Assembly (NCBI GenBank): GCA_026929865.2
Contig: CM049397.1
Span: forward strand, 2,396,001-2,460,000
Source: Hyperoplus lanceolatus
Lineage: Eukaryota > Chordata > Actinopteri > Uranoscopiformes > Ammodytidae
DNA length: 64,000 nt
Reading direction: 5' to 3'
Part shown: positions 30,452 to 43,434 of the stretch, one piece after another
Layout: the number at the start of each line of letters is the position of its first letter
Numbering within the stretch: position 1 is the stretch's first letter
The notes under the pieces: generated by a model
Databases searched by the model: none
Told to the model about the DNA's origin: nothing
Seen by the model: only the letters and a program-made list of their open reading frames with translations
Made by a program: the position numbers and the translations under genes

Positions 30452-32788
30452 CTATGTGATAGTTGGGCCTAGCAGATTCTTCTCTGTAACATATTGTTGA
30501 GGTTGGATGCTTTGGGTGCATGCCTTAATATTTCACACCAGGAAGATGGCCATAACTCCAACTTTAAGTGTTAACTGTTAAGCATATTATCAAAAGTCCC
30601 TTGTCCCTTTAGTTGAAACTTCACCCACTCTTAAACAACATTTTAATTTGCTCGGGAAAGCTACACTAGATCATTTACTGGATCTTTTTTTATATACACG
30701 TTTAAATGCACATTTGACACCGTATCATCTTAAATATTACAACTTTAACTTCAATATCATGTGTCATGTCAACAAATACATTGAATATTGTGTAATAACA
30801 TGTTGATTATATGTACCTTGTGTATCCATAAATGTCATTTTTTTTAAGTAACCCCAAATATTGTTGCTTTTGAAAATGTATTTAAACTATAATTGTTCCA
30901 GTCTCTAAAAAAAAGGTGGAAACAAGAAGTGCCTTGAACCTTATTAAAAATGTATTACAAGTATATTTTGACTATATCAGTAAAGGTATTGCATGCTTCG
31001 TAACTAACTACTTATTTCTTTATTACATTTGAAATGTATTTAATTTTTTTTTGTCACGGCGACAGGTGAAGAATACTTAAGTATTTAATGTAATGCTACA
31101 TTTGGGTCATGGACCTTTAAAGAAATCTCTTGAATATCTATTTTTGTATCCGCCATTACTGTACCCCCCCCCTGGCGGCTGTTGTAATCTAATGCCAACT
31201 GTCAATAAAAATAAATAAATAAAATATATATTTTTAAATGTGTCATGTCCATTTTTTTTATTGTAAATCAAACCGATGCCACCTTTCAAAACTGCAACAT
31301 TATTTGAGATATGTTCTTACACGTTTATACTAGTGTTACATCCATAGATATAAACTCATGCCTTTGCACTAAACATTCAGTTCAGCCAATTTGACTTCTA
31401 TCATACAACCCTAAAAGATAAAGATTTGATTGTCCAGCTTCAGACATCTTGTGATGTGTGCTTCCTTTACAGTGGAAAGTTGTTTGAGGGGATCATAGTA
31501 TTCAAATAAATGACAGAATGCGTCACATAACTCTGGATAAACCCCAGAATAAGTCACTGTTTTCACTGGGACTAGTTTTAATATGGTCGGAAAGAAAACC
31601 TATAGCAGCCAATAATGTAATAACAGCTGTTAATGTATTAACTGCCCGTAATCATTTCTCAGTTTTGTGATAAAAAACATTTTTAAAAATGTAATAACAA
31701 GAGCTTATAATGTAATAATAAACTGTACTTATACATCTCTTCATTTAGCTTTGACTTATTGACCATAAAGTATCAACCTTGGGCCACAGGTTATTATGTA
31801 CATGGTTCAGAGATTTTATTACGTTATTTAGAAGTGACTACAGTATCAGCATGATTCCATTAGAAAGTGAATGTGATTGACATATTACACTATTGGCTCC
31901 CACCAACGCTGCTGTTGAATTCTTAAAAAGCACAAACTAAATTGTTGTTCCATACTTTAGCCTGAGCTGCATATCAATTGTATTTTTGCACCTGTATATT
32001 TGCACACTTGATGGCTTTTTTAATCATAATTTTTATTTTCCTATCATACTATGCATTGGCAGAGCTAGTATATTTGTACTGTTATCTATACGAGTAACGC
32101 ACATGGACCATCCATGACACTTTTTTTTAAAAATCTAGGCTATGTATTGTGGGCTCATGTTTTTGTATGGGTGGGATATGTATCTATATGTGTAGTGTTG
32201 TGTGTATATGTATGCTGGCTGCTGGAACACCTACATTTCCCTGCTGGGATAAATAACGTATATCTTATCTTATCATTTTTTCAGGTACGATATGACTGTT
32301 AGCTACTTATCAGATATCAGACCGACAAACTCCACGACATACTGATAAACATTCCATAATTCTGTTTAAAAAAATTAAAAATGTAACGATGAAAGACATT
32401 TTAATTTTAAACCCATAGCTATGTGATATATCACACGTTTTAAAGAATTTAGCAATTATAAGGTTGAGTTCTGATATTCTTCTGTATTCAAACAGTTCAA
32501 AGCAGTTTAGATAAACCTTGATGCATTTTTCTAGATGTTTTAGCTCTTTTGATTTAGAATTGCTGTGTTTCTTAAGCCTCGATAACCTTACACATTACAT
32601 CACCACCAACAAAGAACCGTAGAATAATTATGATTTAGGACAGTATCTGTATCGGCCAAAATCCAAAACCCAGATATCTGAATGGGATTGGACTGAGAAA
32701 GTGGATGGGTGTATCTCTAGCTGTAAGCTTGATTTCTCCATAGGGACCTTCACATGATCAGATGCTTTTATTGCATTAGTAAAGTTAG
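30452..32788. other. AT-rich intergenic stretch
   Basis: No gene is supportable. A LINE-type tail (CATTTCCCTGCTGGGATAAAT followed by ATCTTATCTTATC) lies at about 32230-32275. Otherwise I see nothing. Confidence 0.4.
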
Positions 32789-33064
32789 CCCTGCGTTCCA
32801 AATCACATACTTTTTTCTTTTTACTACACTACACACTAAAGTACAGAAGAGTTTTAGGGCCACAGGAGAGGAGATAAGGAAGTTTTCTTTCCGTTATGTC
32901 GAGAAATGTCAAGCATTAAGACAAATACTCCAAAATGCTATTGGAGTTAGTGGGGCATTTATGCATTTTCAGCATACTACAATTGATGTGCATGTATTTG
33001 GGACATCCTAAATCTTTTTCTGGCATACTAAATAGTAGGGAAGTATGGGGATTGAAACGCAGGG
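32789..33064. mobile_element. family A MITE
   Basis: CCCTGCGTTCCAAATCACAT to GGGGATTGAAACGCAGGG, 276 bp. It ends about 150 bp from the mir-130b hairpin. Confidence 0.75.
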
Positions 33065-33213
33065 AAAGTAAAGGAACTCAACACTTCCTCAGGCAGGGAA
33101 TAAAAGACAGACACAAGCACTTCTTCATTGAACATTTTCTTTATTGAAGTATACAGCTTGCACTGCCATGCTGGTGAGACAGTGGTGATGGAGTGTGTGA
33201 GCAGGAGGAGAGG

Positions 33214-33297
33214 CCTGACCAGCTGACTGATGCCCTTTCATTATTGCACTGCTAGCTGCAGCTCACCACAGTAGTGCAACAGGGAAAGAGTGTCAGG
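33214..33297 (-). ncRNA. mir130b: microRNA precursor mir-130b
   Basis: An 84-nt minus-strand hairpin closed by CCTGAC/GTCAGG. The 3p arm (33251-33230) starts CAGTGCAATAATGAAAGGGC, matching the miR-130b mature sequence of fish, with seed AGTGCAAT. The 5p arm (33291-33271) reads ACTCTTTCCCTGTTGCACTA, matching miR-130b-5p. miR-130/301/454 share this seed and are processed from the nuclear primary transcript by Drosha and Dicer. Confidence 0.95.
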
Positions 33298-34907
33298 CAG
33301 GGAGCGCTATGGATCCACTCCTAAACATCTTTTCTACTCAAACATATACACACCCTTATTCATTACAGCTTAAAGAGGCAGGACAACAATTGGTAGACTT
33401 ATGAAATAATTAGTATTTGGGGCTGCACAATGAATCGAATTGTGATCAGGATTTTGGCTTCCCCACAATTAAATTAACACAAGGTGATACATTTTCTTTT
33501 TTTAAACTGTTTTGTTACAATATTTTCATCAAATTGTTCTTCTAGGAAATCCAATGAATAAGGATGACCAAGTGTACATTAGCAGGAATGTAAGCACAGT
33601 GAAGATGTCAAAGCAGTGTTGTTTACATAAATGATGTCACCCAAATCAATAAATAATTGTGATCTCAATATTGATCAAAATAAATGTGCCGCCCTGATGA
33701 GAAGAACAAGTATAACATGAGTTTGTATTCATCGGCTAATGCATTTTATGCAAAAGTTCATTAAAAAAAATGTCCTGCCCTTTAGTTGAATGAGTGCACT
33801 ACAGGAGCAATACCTGGCTTATGTCAGGCACCAGAGCAAAACACAGCTTTTAGACTAGCAGGGAAGGTCCATAAGGTCCATGCATGTACAATTAAATGAC
33901 AGTGTCATGATTAACACCACTTATATCAAGAGGCAGTCTCTAGCCTTTATAACTCGTGTATGAAAGCCTCCATTAACCTCAGTACACACACATGGCTATT
34001 AGCACCAGCAAGCCCTACAATGTTTTAGAGCCACACACACAGACAGGCACTTTAAAAACAAACCAACAGATCAATCATTTTACATGCTATAAATGCTCAA
34101 TATATAATGAGTAATATTCAGACTTGTTATTGTCCTATAGTTTTGAAATAGTTTGTTGACACAAATACAAAAACATGAATACAAATCACATGAATCGGCC
34201 ATGCAGGTAGTTTTCTCTTCCAAAACAATTCTCTGGTGAGAAAAATGGGTAAGAAAAATGTAGAAGCCCCAGTCCTGTGTGAACATTTATTGGATCTACT
34301 TTCTATTGAAGAAGTAGTCCCTGTAAAAACTGTCTGCACTGTGTTCTATGTACAATGTTCCTGGACAGACATGTTGCTGTGAGCACTAAAAAAGGTAATT
34401 CCATTCACTTTCATTGTGTGGTTGTAGGCATGTAGCAACCCAACAGGAGTCCAGAACGTTAACTGCAGTATTTTGATTGTTAATGAAGGAGCATCAGACA
34501 GAGACAGACAGAGCACTAGCACTGTTTTTTCTTGATCGTGCGCAAGCAAAGTAATATTTCTTTATGTTTGCAATTTTCACACATTTTGATCGGAAAGCAA
34601 AATAACAATTGATGTACCGAAACTTTACTGTTGGTGTTTTCACCCTAAAAAACACCATTTTGAAAAAAGGGCTTCACGAAGATACAATTCAACCGGACGC
34701 TTTACTGAACAAGAGAGATGTGCTCTTCACACGTTATAAACACATTCTAATTTCCATGAACAGCAAAGCGTTATTTAACCTAACAGGGGTTCAAACATCA
34801 GTGTCAATAACCACACTCATGGCAAAACTAAAATATTAAAAACTCTTGATGCAGCTTGTATCAAAGCATGTAATTCAGCTGTATGAAGGAGGATGCTCAT
34901 CCCTCAG

Positions 34908-34987
34908 AGTCAAGACCCTATAAGCAATATTGCACTACTCTGTTAACACTAGTGGAAGCAGAGGCAACATTGATAGGGTCTCATCTG
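34908..34987 (-). ncRNA. mir454: microRNA precursor mir-454
   Basis: A minus-strand hairpin. The 3p arm (34937-34915) starts TAGTGCAATATTGCTTATAG, matching miR-454-3p. The 5p arm (34979-34958) starts ACCCTATCAATGTTGCCTCT, matching miR-454-5p. The loop lies in CTTCCACTAGTGTTAACAGA. It is 1.6 kb upstream of mir-130b on the same strand. Confidence 0.95.
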
Positions 34988-35025
34988 CAAGGTTACAGGA
35001 CAGGGACACACTTCTGCTCTGTCTA

Positions 35026-35029
<4 letters not shown>

Positions 35030-35057
<28 letters not shown>
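35030..35057. repeat. short (CA)n tract
   Basis: 28 bp of CA close to mir-454. Confidence 0.9.
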
Positions 35058-35062
<5 letters not shown>

Positions 35063-36400
35063 AGTTTGTCGTTTTTTTATGTAGTAATGTTGTGAGGTCC
35101 ACTTACCATTGGCTGCTGCTAGAAGCCCTCTGTCTAATACAGAGAGTGCTCCACTGCTATCACCATGTAAATGTTAAACTTTGCAAATGTAAGTCCTACA
35201 CATTTGGTTAACACACCTGAGACATGTAGCCAACGCTTTTCAAATGAGAGAAATGTAAGCCATCTTTAGAAACAATTCTCACAATTCTAGATTCATCTTT
35301 ATTACATCAGCTACAAATAAGACACACAAGGTTATTTAATTCGTTGTTGTTTGTTCTGTCTGTCAATAAGAAGACAAACATGGGACATATTGAAGCCATG
35401 CCACTGCACACACACAACAATATACAACTTCTCTTCACGTATTCTCTATCTACCAAAGCCTTTGCTAATGTGTAAAATGACACTGTTCAAAACCCCAGTG
35501 TTTATCTTCAAGGTTCTACTGTAGAACTACAGATAATCCCGCTGAGCAGCATTGATATTAAATGTTATATTCTTAGACATGAGGTTAAGGGCTCTGGTAA
35601 ATTGTGGTGAGCATTTCTAACCATATCCCATGAGTTTTTTGAGGAGGTTTCATATTTTTGACTTTTCTTCAGGTAAATCTGATGGTAATAATCCATGCCT
35701 CAGTCTCACATTTAAAGGTTGTAAATCTTTCAGATTTAAAGAGCGCTCCAGTCTCCAGAGATTCGTTAAGAAGAGTAGATGATTTGTGATTTTTTATATT
35801 ATTTCGCCGTTTACCTCACATGCAGTTTAGTTGTTGACTTTTTTTTTTTTAAATATATTGTATCCCAAAGATGCTATATCAATCAAATATTAGCATTTAT
35901 ATTAATATAAATTGTACGGTGCAAAAATGGTATTGGTGATTCGAAAGATTTCAAACACATACAATGAACTTAAAAATACATAAATTCATCAATCATATAC
36001 ATTTTGAAGACATGACTAATTTGAGTTATTTTATTTGAATTCTAAGCAGATGGCAGATGGTATGGTAAATGCTGCTTTGTGATTGGCTTTTGATGAATCA
36101 TGTGATCAGCTCTATGCATCTTAACTCTTCACTCTGGGCAAGTAAATATTTGATTTATTCTGAATTTGTATTCTTGGAGGTGTAGGCCCTGACCGCAATC
36201 ACGTCTCAAGTTGACTGCATGTTCTCTTGAAAAATGAAACATTTGTTATAATGATACAGGAGTTTTGAATGTCCTGCGAGATCGGCCTGGGGAGGTGTTG
36301 ACATGTGTGATGATTCTAACAAGTCTGTAAAGCACTTCATTCATTTCTCCCCCCCCCCACCACAAGGTTTCCTGCCATGAAAAGGTCATGGCTATTGTTA
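35058..36400. other. gene-free stretch upstream of mir-454
   Basis: AT-rich. No coding sequence or recognisable repeat was found. On the minus strand it would be part of the primary microRNA transcript if the cluster is one unit. Confidence 0.35.
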
Positions 36401-36405
36401 CATTC

Positions 36406-36563
36406 CATATCGTTAGCCTCATAGCATAATTGCCTAAATCATATTTACTCTACTCTACATCTACTTTTCTACTTTTTAAGGGTTATAGAGTAGGGTAAAG
36501 TAGATGTAGAGTAGAGCAGATGTAGAGTAAAAGTAGAGTTGTTGCTATGAGGCTAACGATATG
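36406..36563. repeat. 158 bp palindromic element
   Basis: Perfect outer arms CATATCGTTAGCCTCATAGC and its complement are followed by inner arms built on CTCTACTCTACATCTAC. It would fold into one long stem with a loop of about 35 nt. Probably a miniature fold-back transposon; no target duplication is obvious. Confidence 0.75.
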
Positions 36564-37569
36564 TTATGTCAAATATTCTTCTTTTGAAGAATTCTTATGA
36601 GAATATGTCTCCCATTTCCTAGCAGGACACAGCTTCTCTGTGTGTTTGTGGACATAATAAACCCATGTCTGCTGGTCACCATGTATCCATTCAAACACCT
36701 GGGGGTCATATCAAACAGAAGGAGCTGACATTATTATCACTAACCCCTCACTGACCCTCATTGAAACACAAGACTTTTGGAGACAACAGACATGATACAT
36801 CTTTTTCTCTTTTCCAATGTTTGTAGGCCTAGGCACACCACTGTGATGGGCTATGGAACCAAGCCCATAAAAAGCTCCCTTTAGGGGGGAAGAAAGATCA
36901 GACTAACAGCTTCATAACTTCCAAACTGACTGAGTTTGGAGCAAGCCTTTTACTCCTTTTGTAACTCACTAATATGTATCAATGCCATAAGCTTACAATA
37001 CACAGTGTGACGTTCCAATGTGTTTAAAGTGTCTGTTGAATCCTGGGGATAGTTCACACACGCAGGGGCATAGCACCAAATTCTGGGCCCCTTTACAAAA
37101 AGTCCTGAAGGGTCCCCTGAAAGGCGGTCTTACAATAGACATGGCTCTCTGAGCCAGACAACTCCACAATATTCCTTTGATGAATGACCAAATCATTACT
37201 TGTACCAGTGTTTCCTCCAGAAAATGTCTTAGTCAAGGTGGTCACTGGCCAGTGTAACAGGCGCTGCGGCAAACATTTTGGGGGTATTTTGCTCAAAGAT
37301 GCCAATGCGCAGTAAAGAAATACACTGACCTTACAGTTGTGCAATTTTGTTTGCTATGGTCAGGTACATTTTTTGTGCAAACATGCAGACAGTACAAAGC
37401 ACAATTAAAGAAAACTTCAACTGTTTTGGTGCAATACTGTGCAGAAACACTAAATACAAATAATGGACCATACACATGTGTATGCACATCAAAGTGAACA
37501 TTCCACTTGTTAAAGTTCCTTTATGGATGGGGGGCTGTGATTATTGTGGACAATAGGCCTACTGTGATG

Positions 37570-38255
37570 TGATAGCCTATAATTCATTAATGGTTATTAT
37601 TAGCCTACTTGCTTGATTTCTTTTTAAATACAGAGGTTATTGGTCGTTTTGGAACATGTATTTACTTATTTAAAACATAAAAATAAAGCAGCATTGAACA
37701 TTCAGAAAATAAATCTTGTTGTCCTACACTAGCATGCTGTTCTACAAATAACTCAATAGTTGAAATAATAAATACAATGTGTTTTCCCCTTAAAATGCCT
37801 AAATGCATTTCAAAGACAGTAACAGTGTGGCACTTGCGTAAACTTTCTGAAACATGGTTGGGCCATCACTCTCATGCATTCATCAGACTTTTATCTGCGC
37901 TGTCTGAGCTGATAGATAGGTTGTGTTGCCACGGTGATGTGGAGTCTAAACTGATCTAGCTTTGCCAGCACTTATTTCTGTACAGCTCAATATCCCCATA
38001 GAAACATTGCTGCGTTTATTTTCACCACCAGTTAAATTCTATGTCGGCTTGCTCCTGCTTATTCTCCCGCGTACATGCCTTAGTCATGCGCAGGCCCCTG
38101 ATCTCCTTGCAAGGGTCAGGGGCTTATCACGAGCCAGTCAATTATTTATTTTTTTTGGAATGGCATTGTACAATGAGCTTGTTAAAATTTTTTTTTAAAA
38201 AGACTGTCGCACTTGCACCCGCAGTCGCACTTGCACCCGCAGTCCGACGGCCCTG
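37570..38255. mobile_element. family F repeat, copy 2
   Basis: Matches 22443-23179 almost throughout, same orientation. The flanking 37060-37570 (GGGGCATAGCACCAAATTCT) may belong to the same or a second old transposon. Confidence 0.65.
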
Positions 38256-38559
38256 CACACACGTACAGTGCTCTGTACCAAGATTAGAGCTGCCACCAAC
38301 CATTGTTCACAATATTTATTAATCTACCAATAATATTCTCTATGTATTGATTCATGGTTCAGTCAATATAATATAGAACAAGAAAACAATGTCCATCACA
38401 AATGTCCAGCGCATTTGTATTATCAGCACTCGTATATATTCCATTACTTTGCACATTTTAATTTAAAACCATTTAGTTTTTACTTTCTATTCGATTTATA
38501 TATAGCGTTTTTATGTTGTACCCTTGCACTATTTAGTATTTAGAATGAATTATTCTTTC

Positions 38560-38705
38560 ATACTTTAAATATTGTTTGTCTTTATCTTATTCTACTCTAT
38601 TTTATTGTATTGTTCCTAACACACTGTGGGTCGGCGATAAAGGCAATTTCCATTCTTACGTATGTCTAACATGTATCAGAATTGACAATAAAATTTGACT
38701 GGACT
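38560..38705 (+). mobile_element. LINE 3' tail fragment
   Basis: ACTGTGGGTCGGCGATAAAG and a final CAATAAAATTTGACTGGAC. Resembles fish non-LTR tails; no coding sequence. Confidence 0.35.
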
Positions 38706-39050
38706 ACTGCCCAGGAAATTGTATATACAGTTTCATATTTAAGAAAAATATATATTTTTTTGCTTTAGAAATATTGTATTTGATATGACAATATTTGCTG
38801 ACTAATTTTAGTCAGGTCAGCTGCAGTCACTCTCTTTCACACTACAAACCGACATATTGACCCCAGTGCTTTTTCTAAAAATTCAAACTGCTCTTTTAAA
38901 ACTCTTAGCTTCATCTGTTTAACATGGCGAGTACTTCCTTACTATTTTCAGACACGGTGACAGTACTTAGAGATGGAGCACAAACAGAGGGTTTTGTGTA
39001 CAGCTAGTTACAGAGGCCATTCCCGCAGCAGTTAATGTAACAAGGACTGT

Positions 39051-39816
39051 GGCTGCTTTCCAAATCACTTACTCTTTATGTTTCCTATTCTACATACAGC
39101 TGATCATAAAAAGAATCTAGTTAGCATGCAGTAAGCATACAATTTAACTAGGGCTGCAACTAACGATTATGTTGATAATCGATTAATCTGTCGATTATTT
39201 TCTCGATTAATCGATTATTAATCGATTAGTGTTTTGGTCCGTAAAATGTCAGAGAATAGTGAACATTTTTGATAATTTTTCCAAAGCCCATGTTGACGTC
39301 CTCAAATGTATTGTTATGTCCAAAACACAAAGATATTTCAGTTTACTGTCATAATAGGATTAAAGAAACCAGAATATATTCACATTTGAGAAGCTGAAAT
39401 CATAGAATTTGGAAAAAATTTATTAAAAAATTACTCAAAACCATTAATCGATTATCAAAATAGTTGGCGATTATTTTAATAATCGATTTGACGATTAATC
39501 GTTGCAGCTCTAAATTTAACATACTTTTACTTATTTATTTCATCATAACATTTGAGATCAACAACTTGATCTTGTCTCTTCCTTATATATCCGTCACATC
39601 CCTGATTGTTTTCATACGGAGGCTCCGTCGATATGACGTCACTTCTGGTGTGCACTGGATTATAGGATAAAAGCATGCTAATTTCATCACTAAAAATCTC
39701 CACCGGATATGTAGGCATACAGGTTATTTTTAAGCATAATAAATCTGACCACAAGAATTGGGACATCCACAATATTTTTCCAACCGTAAATAGCAGAAAG
39801 TATGGGGATTGGAACG
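39051..39816. mobile_element. family B MITE, interrupted by a nested hAT-like element
   Basis: The parts left and right of 39149-39512 join into an element matching 6604-6982 in inverse orientation (ACAGCTGATCA, GGTGTGCACTGGAT, GGGGATTGGAACG). It was present before the inner insertion. Confidence 0.65.
39149..39512. mobile_element. 364 bp hAT-like MITE with 8 bp target duplication
   Basis: Starts TAGGGCTGCAACTAACGATT and ends ATTAATCGTTGCAGCTCTA, which are inverted repeats. AATTTAAC flanks both sides (39141-39148 and 39513-39520). The interior is rich in ATCGATTA palindromes. No transposase. Confidence 0.9.
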
Positions 39817-39899
39817 TATTATACAGTTGGACTGATCTGAACGTGACACATCATTTAGCTATAGCATTTCCACCTATGTCCATGACCTATAGCCATTAG

Positions 39900-42600
39900 C
39901 TACAAAGTGCTCAGAGTGAGCCCTCAGGAGGCATGCTAATAGCAGCTGTGATTGCAGTCTTCTTGCCTATCAGCTCCACATGATGCAGACCCGTGCTCTG
40001 GTATGTGCCCTGCCATGAGAAAGAGACAGGCTTCAACTTGCTGCTGAGCCCCCATATGCTTCATACTTTAGCTCTTTCTGGGTTCTTCTCATTTGATCAA
40101 CATGCCACAATCACCTGATGGGAGACTGGGATTGGTTCCACATGGAGCAGTGGTTGAACTAACATGGACTGCTTTTACAGCATGGAGTCCCCTGCACTTA
40201 TGGCTGCACTGCTAATGTAACGTTCAATAAAAAGGAGCGAATACTATATGTCCTTAGATGCATGCTAAGAACTGGTTAACAAAACAGTGGTTAATGTTTT
40301 ATTTGGACTAAATTCCCTAGTAGTATCATGGTTAACCTCAATACTGTTGTTATGGTCTATATGGAATCATTTGACACTTTTAAACATTTTATTAAAATGG
40401 AAATGTGGTTGAACCTTCAAATAAAAAGGTGAACCTCCAATGAGTGATCAACTCACTTCTAAGAAGGAAATCAATTGAACTATTTGTTGACCAAAGCTGT
40501 GTGAGTGAGTCTCTCTCTGCTTTTAACCCTCCACCACTCACTACAACACTTTTCCCCCCGCAAGACACACAACAGCAAATTCCACAGTGGCTTGCAAAAC
40601 AGTGGCTAAATATGATTCTACAGGCTCCATGCATGCTCCGCGCATGCACACACACACCCGCGCACGCACACACACCCCTTAGGCAGTAACCGAGGACGCT
40701 GAAACCCCCTCCCTCCCTCCCTCAGTGCAGCCCTGCCCTCCACATTCCTAACCAGCAGTCCCATCCCCCCTACCACTTGCTCCAAATAGGAAATTTACCC
40801 CATTTTTCCCACCCACACCGTGACTTCTTCAAGCCTGCACACTAAAATTATGCTTTCAAACGCCGACTTAAAAAGAGGGGGGGGGCAGCCTTGTCCTCCA
40901 CACACACACAGACGGCACGGCACTGCCATAGCAAAATGACTGCAGCGTTTATGGTTCACATGTTCCTCTACATGAATGTCACATACTAGAGCAGCTCTTC
41001 TTCTCCTGCAAAATAACACCAATTCACAAGTAAAACGTTTGTATGCAATGAACAGTGGTACAACTAAATTGTATTCCAAAGTACATATTTTTAATTGATC
41101 ATCAATGCTAATTCATATTTTATAAGGCCTGGTTTGTATGGTACAATAAATAATTAGCTGCGCTAAAACTGTCCAGTAAATCCGTTGCACACAATTTTAG
41201 CTAACAATTTTTCAAATCCCAAATCATAACATTACAAAAGAAATTATAATTTTTTTAGAGAAAGGTTGTTTTATACCTTTCCTGTTCCTAACATACAAAC
41301 TGTTTCTATTCATCTTAAATCTGTCTGATGGGGTTTACACTATAAAAAATGACGGTATGTCATCAATGTGTATGCCAAATAAATAAAACAATTTTAGCAA
41401 ACAAAAAAGGTTATTGTTGTGTGAAATGAATCCTGATTTAATCACATACCTGGGAGATAAATCACTCCATTTAAAATCAGTCAAAACAGTGTGCAACAGG
41501 AAGGAAAACCTTTTATCCAGCATTGACTACAAGTGATTTAACACATCACATCACACTGTGGAGCAAAATGTGTGAAAAGTTGGGAAAGTTGACCTCAAAG
41601 CATGTTACTATATCTGGCACATGGCCCTCTCAAGTTGTGTGAACAAAATGTTCTTTTTTTTTTTGGAGGCGTGGTCCAAGATGCCTATATATCTGTGTGG
41701 GTGAATTACAGCCTAATAATGCAGCATGGTTGAACAGAAAAGACACACACTCTCCCCTGTGATAAGCCTCAGCCACTGGCTCCCAAACATCCAGGACTGG
41801 GGACCTCCAAAATAAAGTCTCTCCTTTGCACTCAATAGAATTGTAAATTTAAAATATATGTTTTTAGCCTTTAGAGTTTTTAACTGAGATAATTGATTGT
41901 TAATTACATTGTTATTGAAATATATGAACAATCAAAACTACACCTAAACAAATCTAATATGCTACCTTAGGATTCTCCTTAAGATTACTGTCACATTATA
42001 ATAATATTAATAAAGAAATATCTTAAATGTATATAGTGCCTTTAATGGGACCTAAGGCTGCTTTACAAAGTCAGACAATACACATCAAGCAAACAAATGA
42101 GTAAAATAAATACATCCATAAATAAATAGGACTTATTAGTGTGGAAACTTAAAATTAAATAAATGTATTATGTGATTAGAACCTAAGACCCAGATGGGCG
42201 TGAAAAGTCCAACATGAATGCAATAACCTTACTCAATAAAGAGACTTATTTAGCAGTTAAAGATAATCAAATCAGGAAGCCACCAAAAGATCAGCTAAGC
42301 TGTCAGGGTCAGGTCTGCCTTAAAACAGTGAGTGTGCCAAATATTACTGACGACTAAACCACATCAAACATCTGTGTCAACAGGGATGTCCCTAGAAATT
42401 CACTATCTAGGTTTTTGATGTTAATGCACACCTGAACTCACAGCAGCACACGGCAGCTGCGGTAAAAATGTCTCCAGTCTGCTGTAAACCTATGGCCTGT
42501 GTCATATGACTGCTGCTTGGGAGAATGTGGAGGAGGGGTGGGGGTAGGGAGGGGAGAAGCACCTACACAGGCTGGCTCCTCCATGCTTTTTCTCCACGCT
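39900..42600. other. gene-free stretch between the nested MITEs and mir-301
   Basis: No coding sequence recognised. A short Pro-, Cys- and CA-rich patch lies at 40620-40760. A dispersed-repeat-like segment (TATATAGTGCCTTTAATGGG) is at about 42030. Confidence 0.35.
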
Positions 42601-42621
42601 GCACTGCTGCTGAGCTGGATG

Positions 42622-42707
42622 GCAAAGGCCCCATGCTATGACAATACTATTGCACTGCTTTAGCCGATGGTACAGTAGTGCAACATCGTCAAAGCAGCCG
42701 ACCTCTG
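42622..42707 (-). ncRNA. mir301: microRNA precursor mir-301
   Basis: A minus-strand hairpin. The 3p arm (42657-42635) starts CAGTGCAATAGTATTGTCAT and continues AGC. This is the miR-301 family, with TCATAG rather than the TCAAAG of human miR-301a, as in some fish paralogues. The 5p arm (42695-42674) starts GCTTTGACGATGTTGCACTA. The loop is around GTACCATCGGCTAAAG. The letter suffix (b or c) is not assigned. Confidence 0.94.
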
Positions 42708-42914
42708 CATGCTGGCTGACAACACACACACACACACACCACGATGACAGACTGACGTGTCTGAATTATGACATATAGGTATGTGTTACTGGACCCAGTC
42801 CATTTAAAGCCAAAACTTGCACAATTCTCTTGTCAGCCATAAGATTTGTAAGTAGAGGAAGTAGTAGGCGTGGTGTGTGTGTGTGAGAGAGAGAGCAAGG
42901 GGGGGGGGGGGGGT

Positions 42915-42992
42915 GTCAGCCAATGCCCTTTTAATATTGCACTGCTCATCTGATTTCACAGTAGTACAACAGAAAAAGGGCTTTGGACAACA
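42915..42992 (-). ncRNA. mir130c: microRNA precursor mir-130c
   Basis: A minus-strand hairpin closed by GTTGTCC/GGCTGAC-type pairing. The 3p arm (42944-42923) starts CAGTGCAATATTAAAAGGGC, matching fish miR-130c. The 5p arm (42981-42960) starts CCCTTTTTCTGTTGTACTAC. It is 210 bp upstream of mir-301, so both surely share a transcript. Confidence 0.94.
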
Positions 42993-43385
42993 ACAAAAGC
43001 TGCTACTCAAATCCGTTCACTTTCTAATAAGAGCGCAGCGTGTGTAGCGTCAGCTGCGACGTAACTAAACTATGTGGACAGTTACAGGGCCTGTATCCTA
43101 CACGTGAGCCCGCCACCAACAACTGCTAACATGTTGGGGGCCATATGCGAGCCAGCAGCCGTGAAACAACCGAACAGGCGCATTAGCTTTTCAATACAAT
43201 GTAGCCCCATAATATGCATTCATAGAAAAGCCTATAATATATGCCAATTGCTACGGAATTGTTCAGCTACGCATCCATTAACTGATGAAGATGGAACTAT
43301 GTTTGCGGGTAGGGTATTGCTTTCATACGGCGCTAAGTCGCCTCTTCCTCTCATTTGTTCCGGTCAAAATTTGGCTACAGACTGG

Positions 43386-43387
<2 letters not shown>

Positions 43388-43431
<44 letters not shown>
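43388..43431. repeat. (CA)22 microsatellite
   Basis: 44 bp CA tract about 400 bp upstream of mir-130c on the minus strand. Confidence 0.95.
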
Positions 43432-43434
<3 letters not shown>

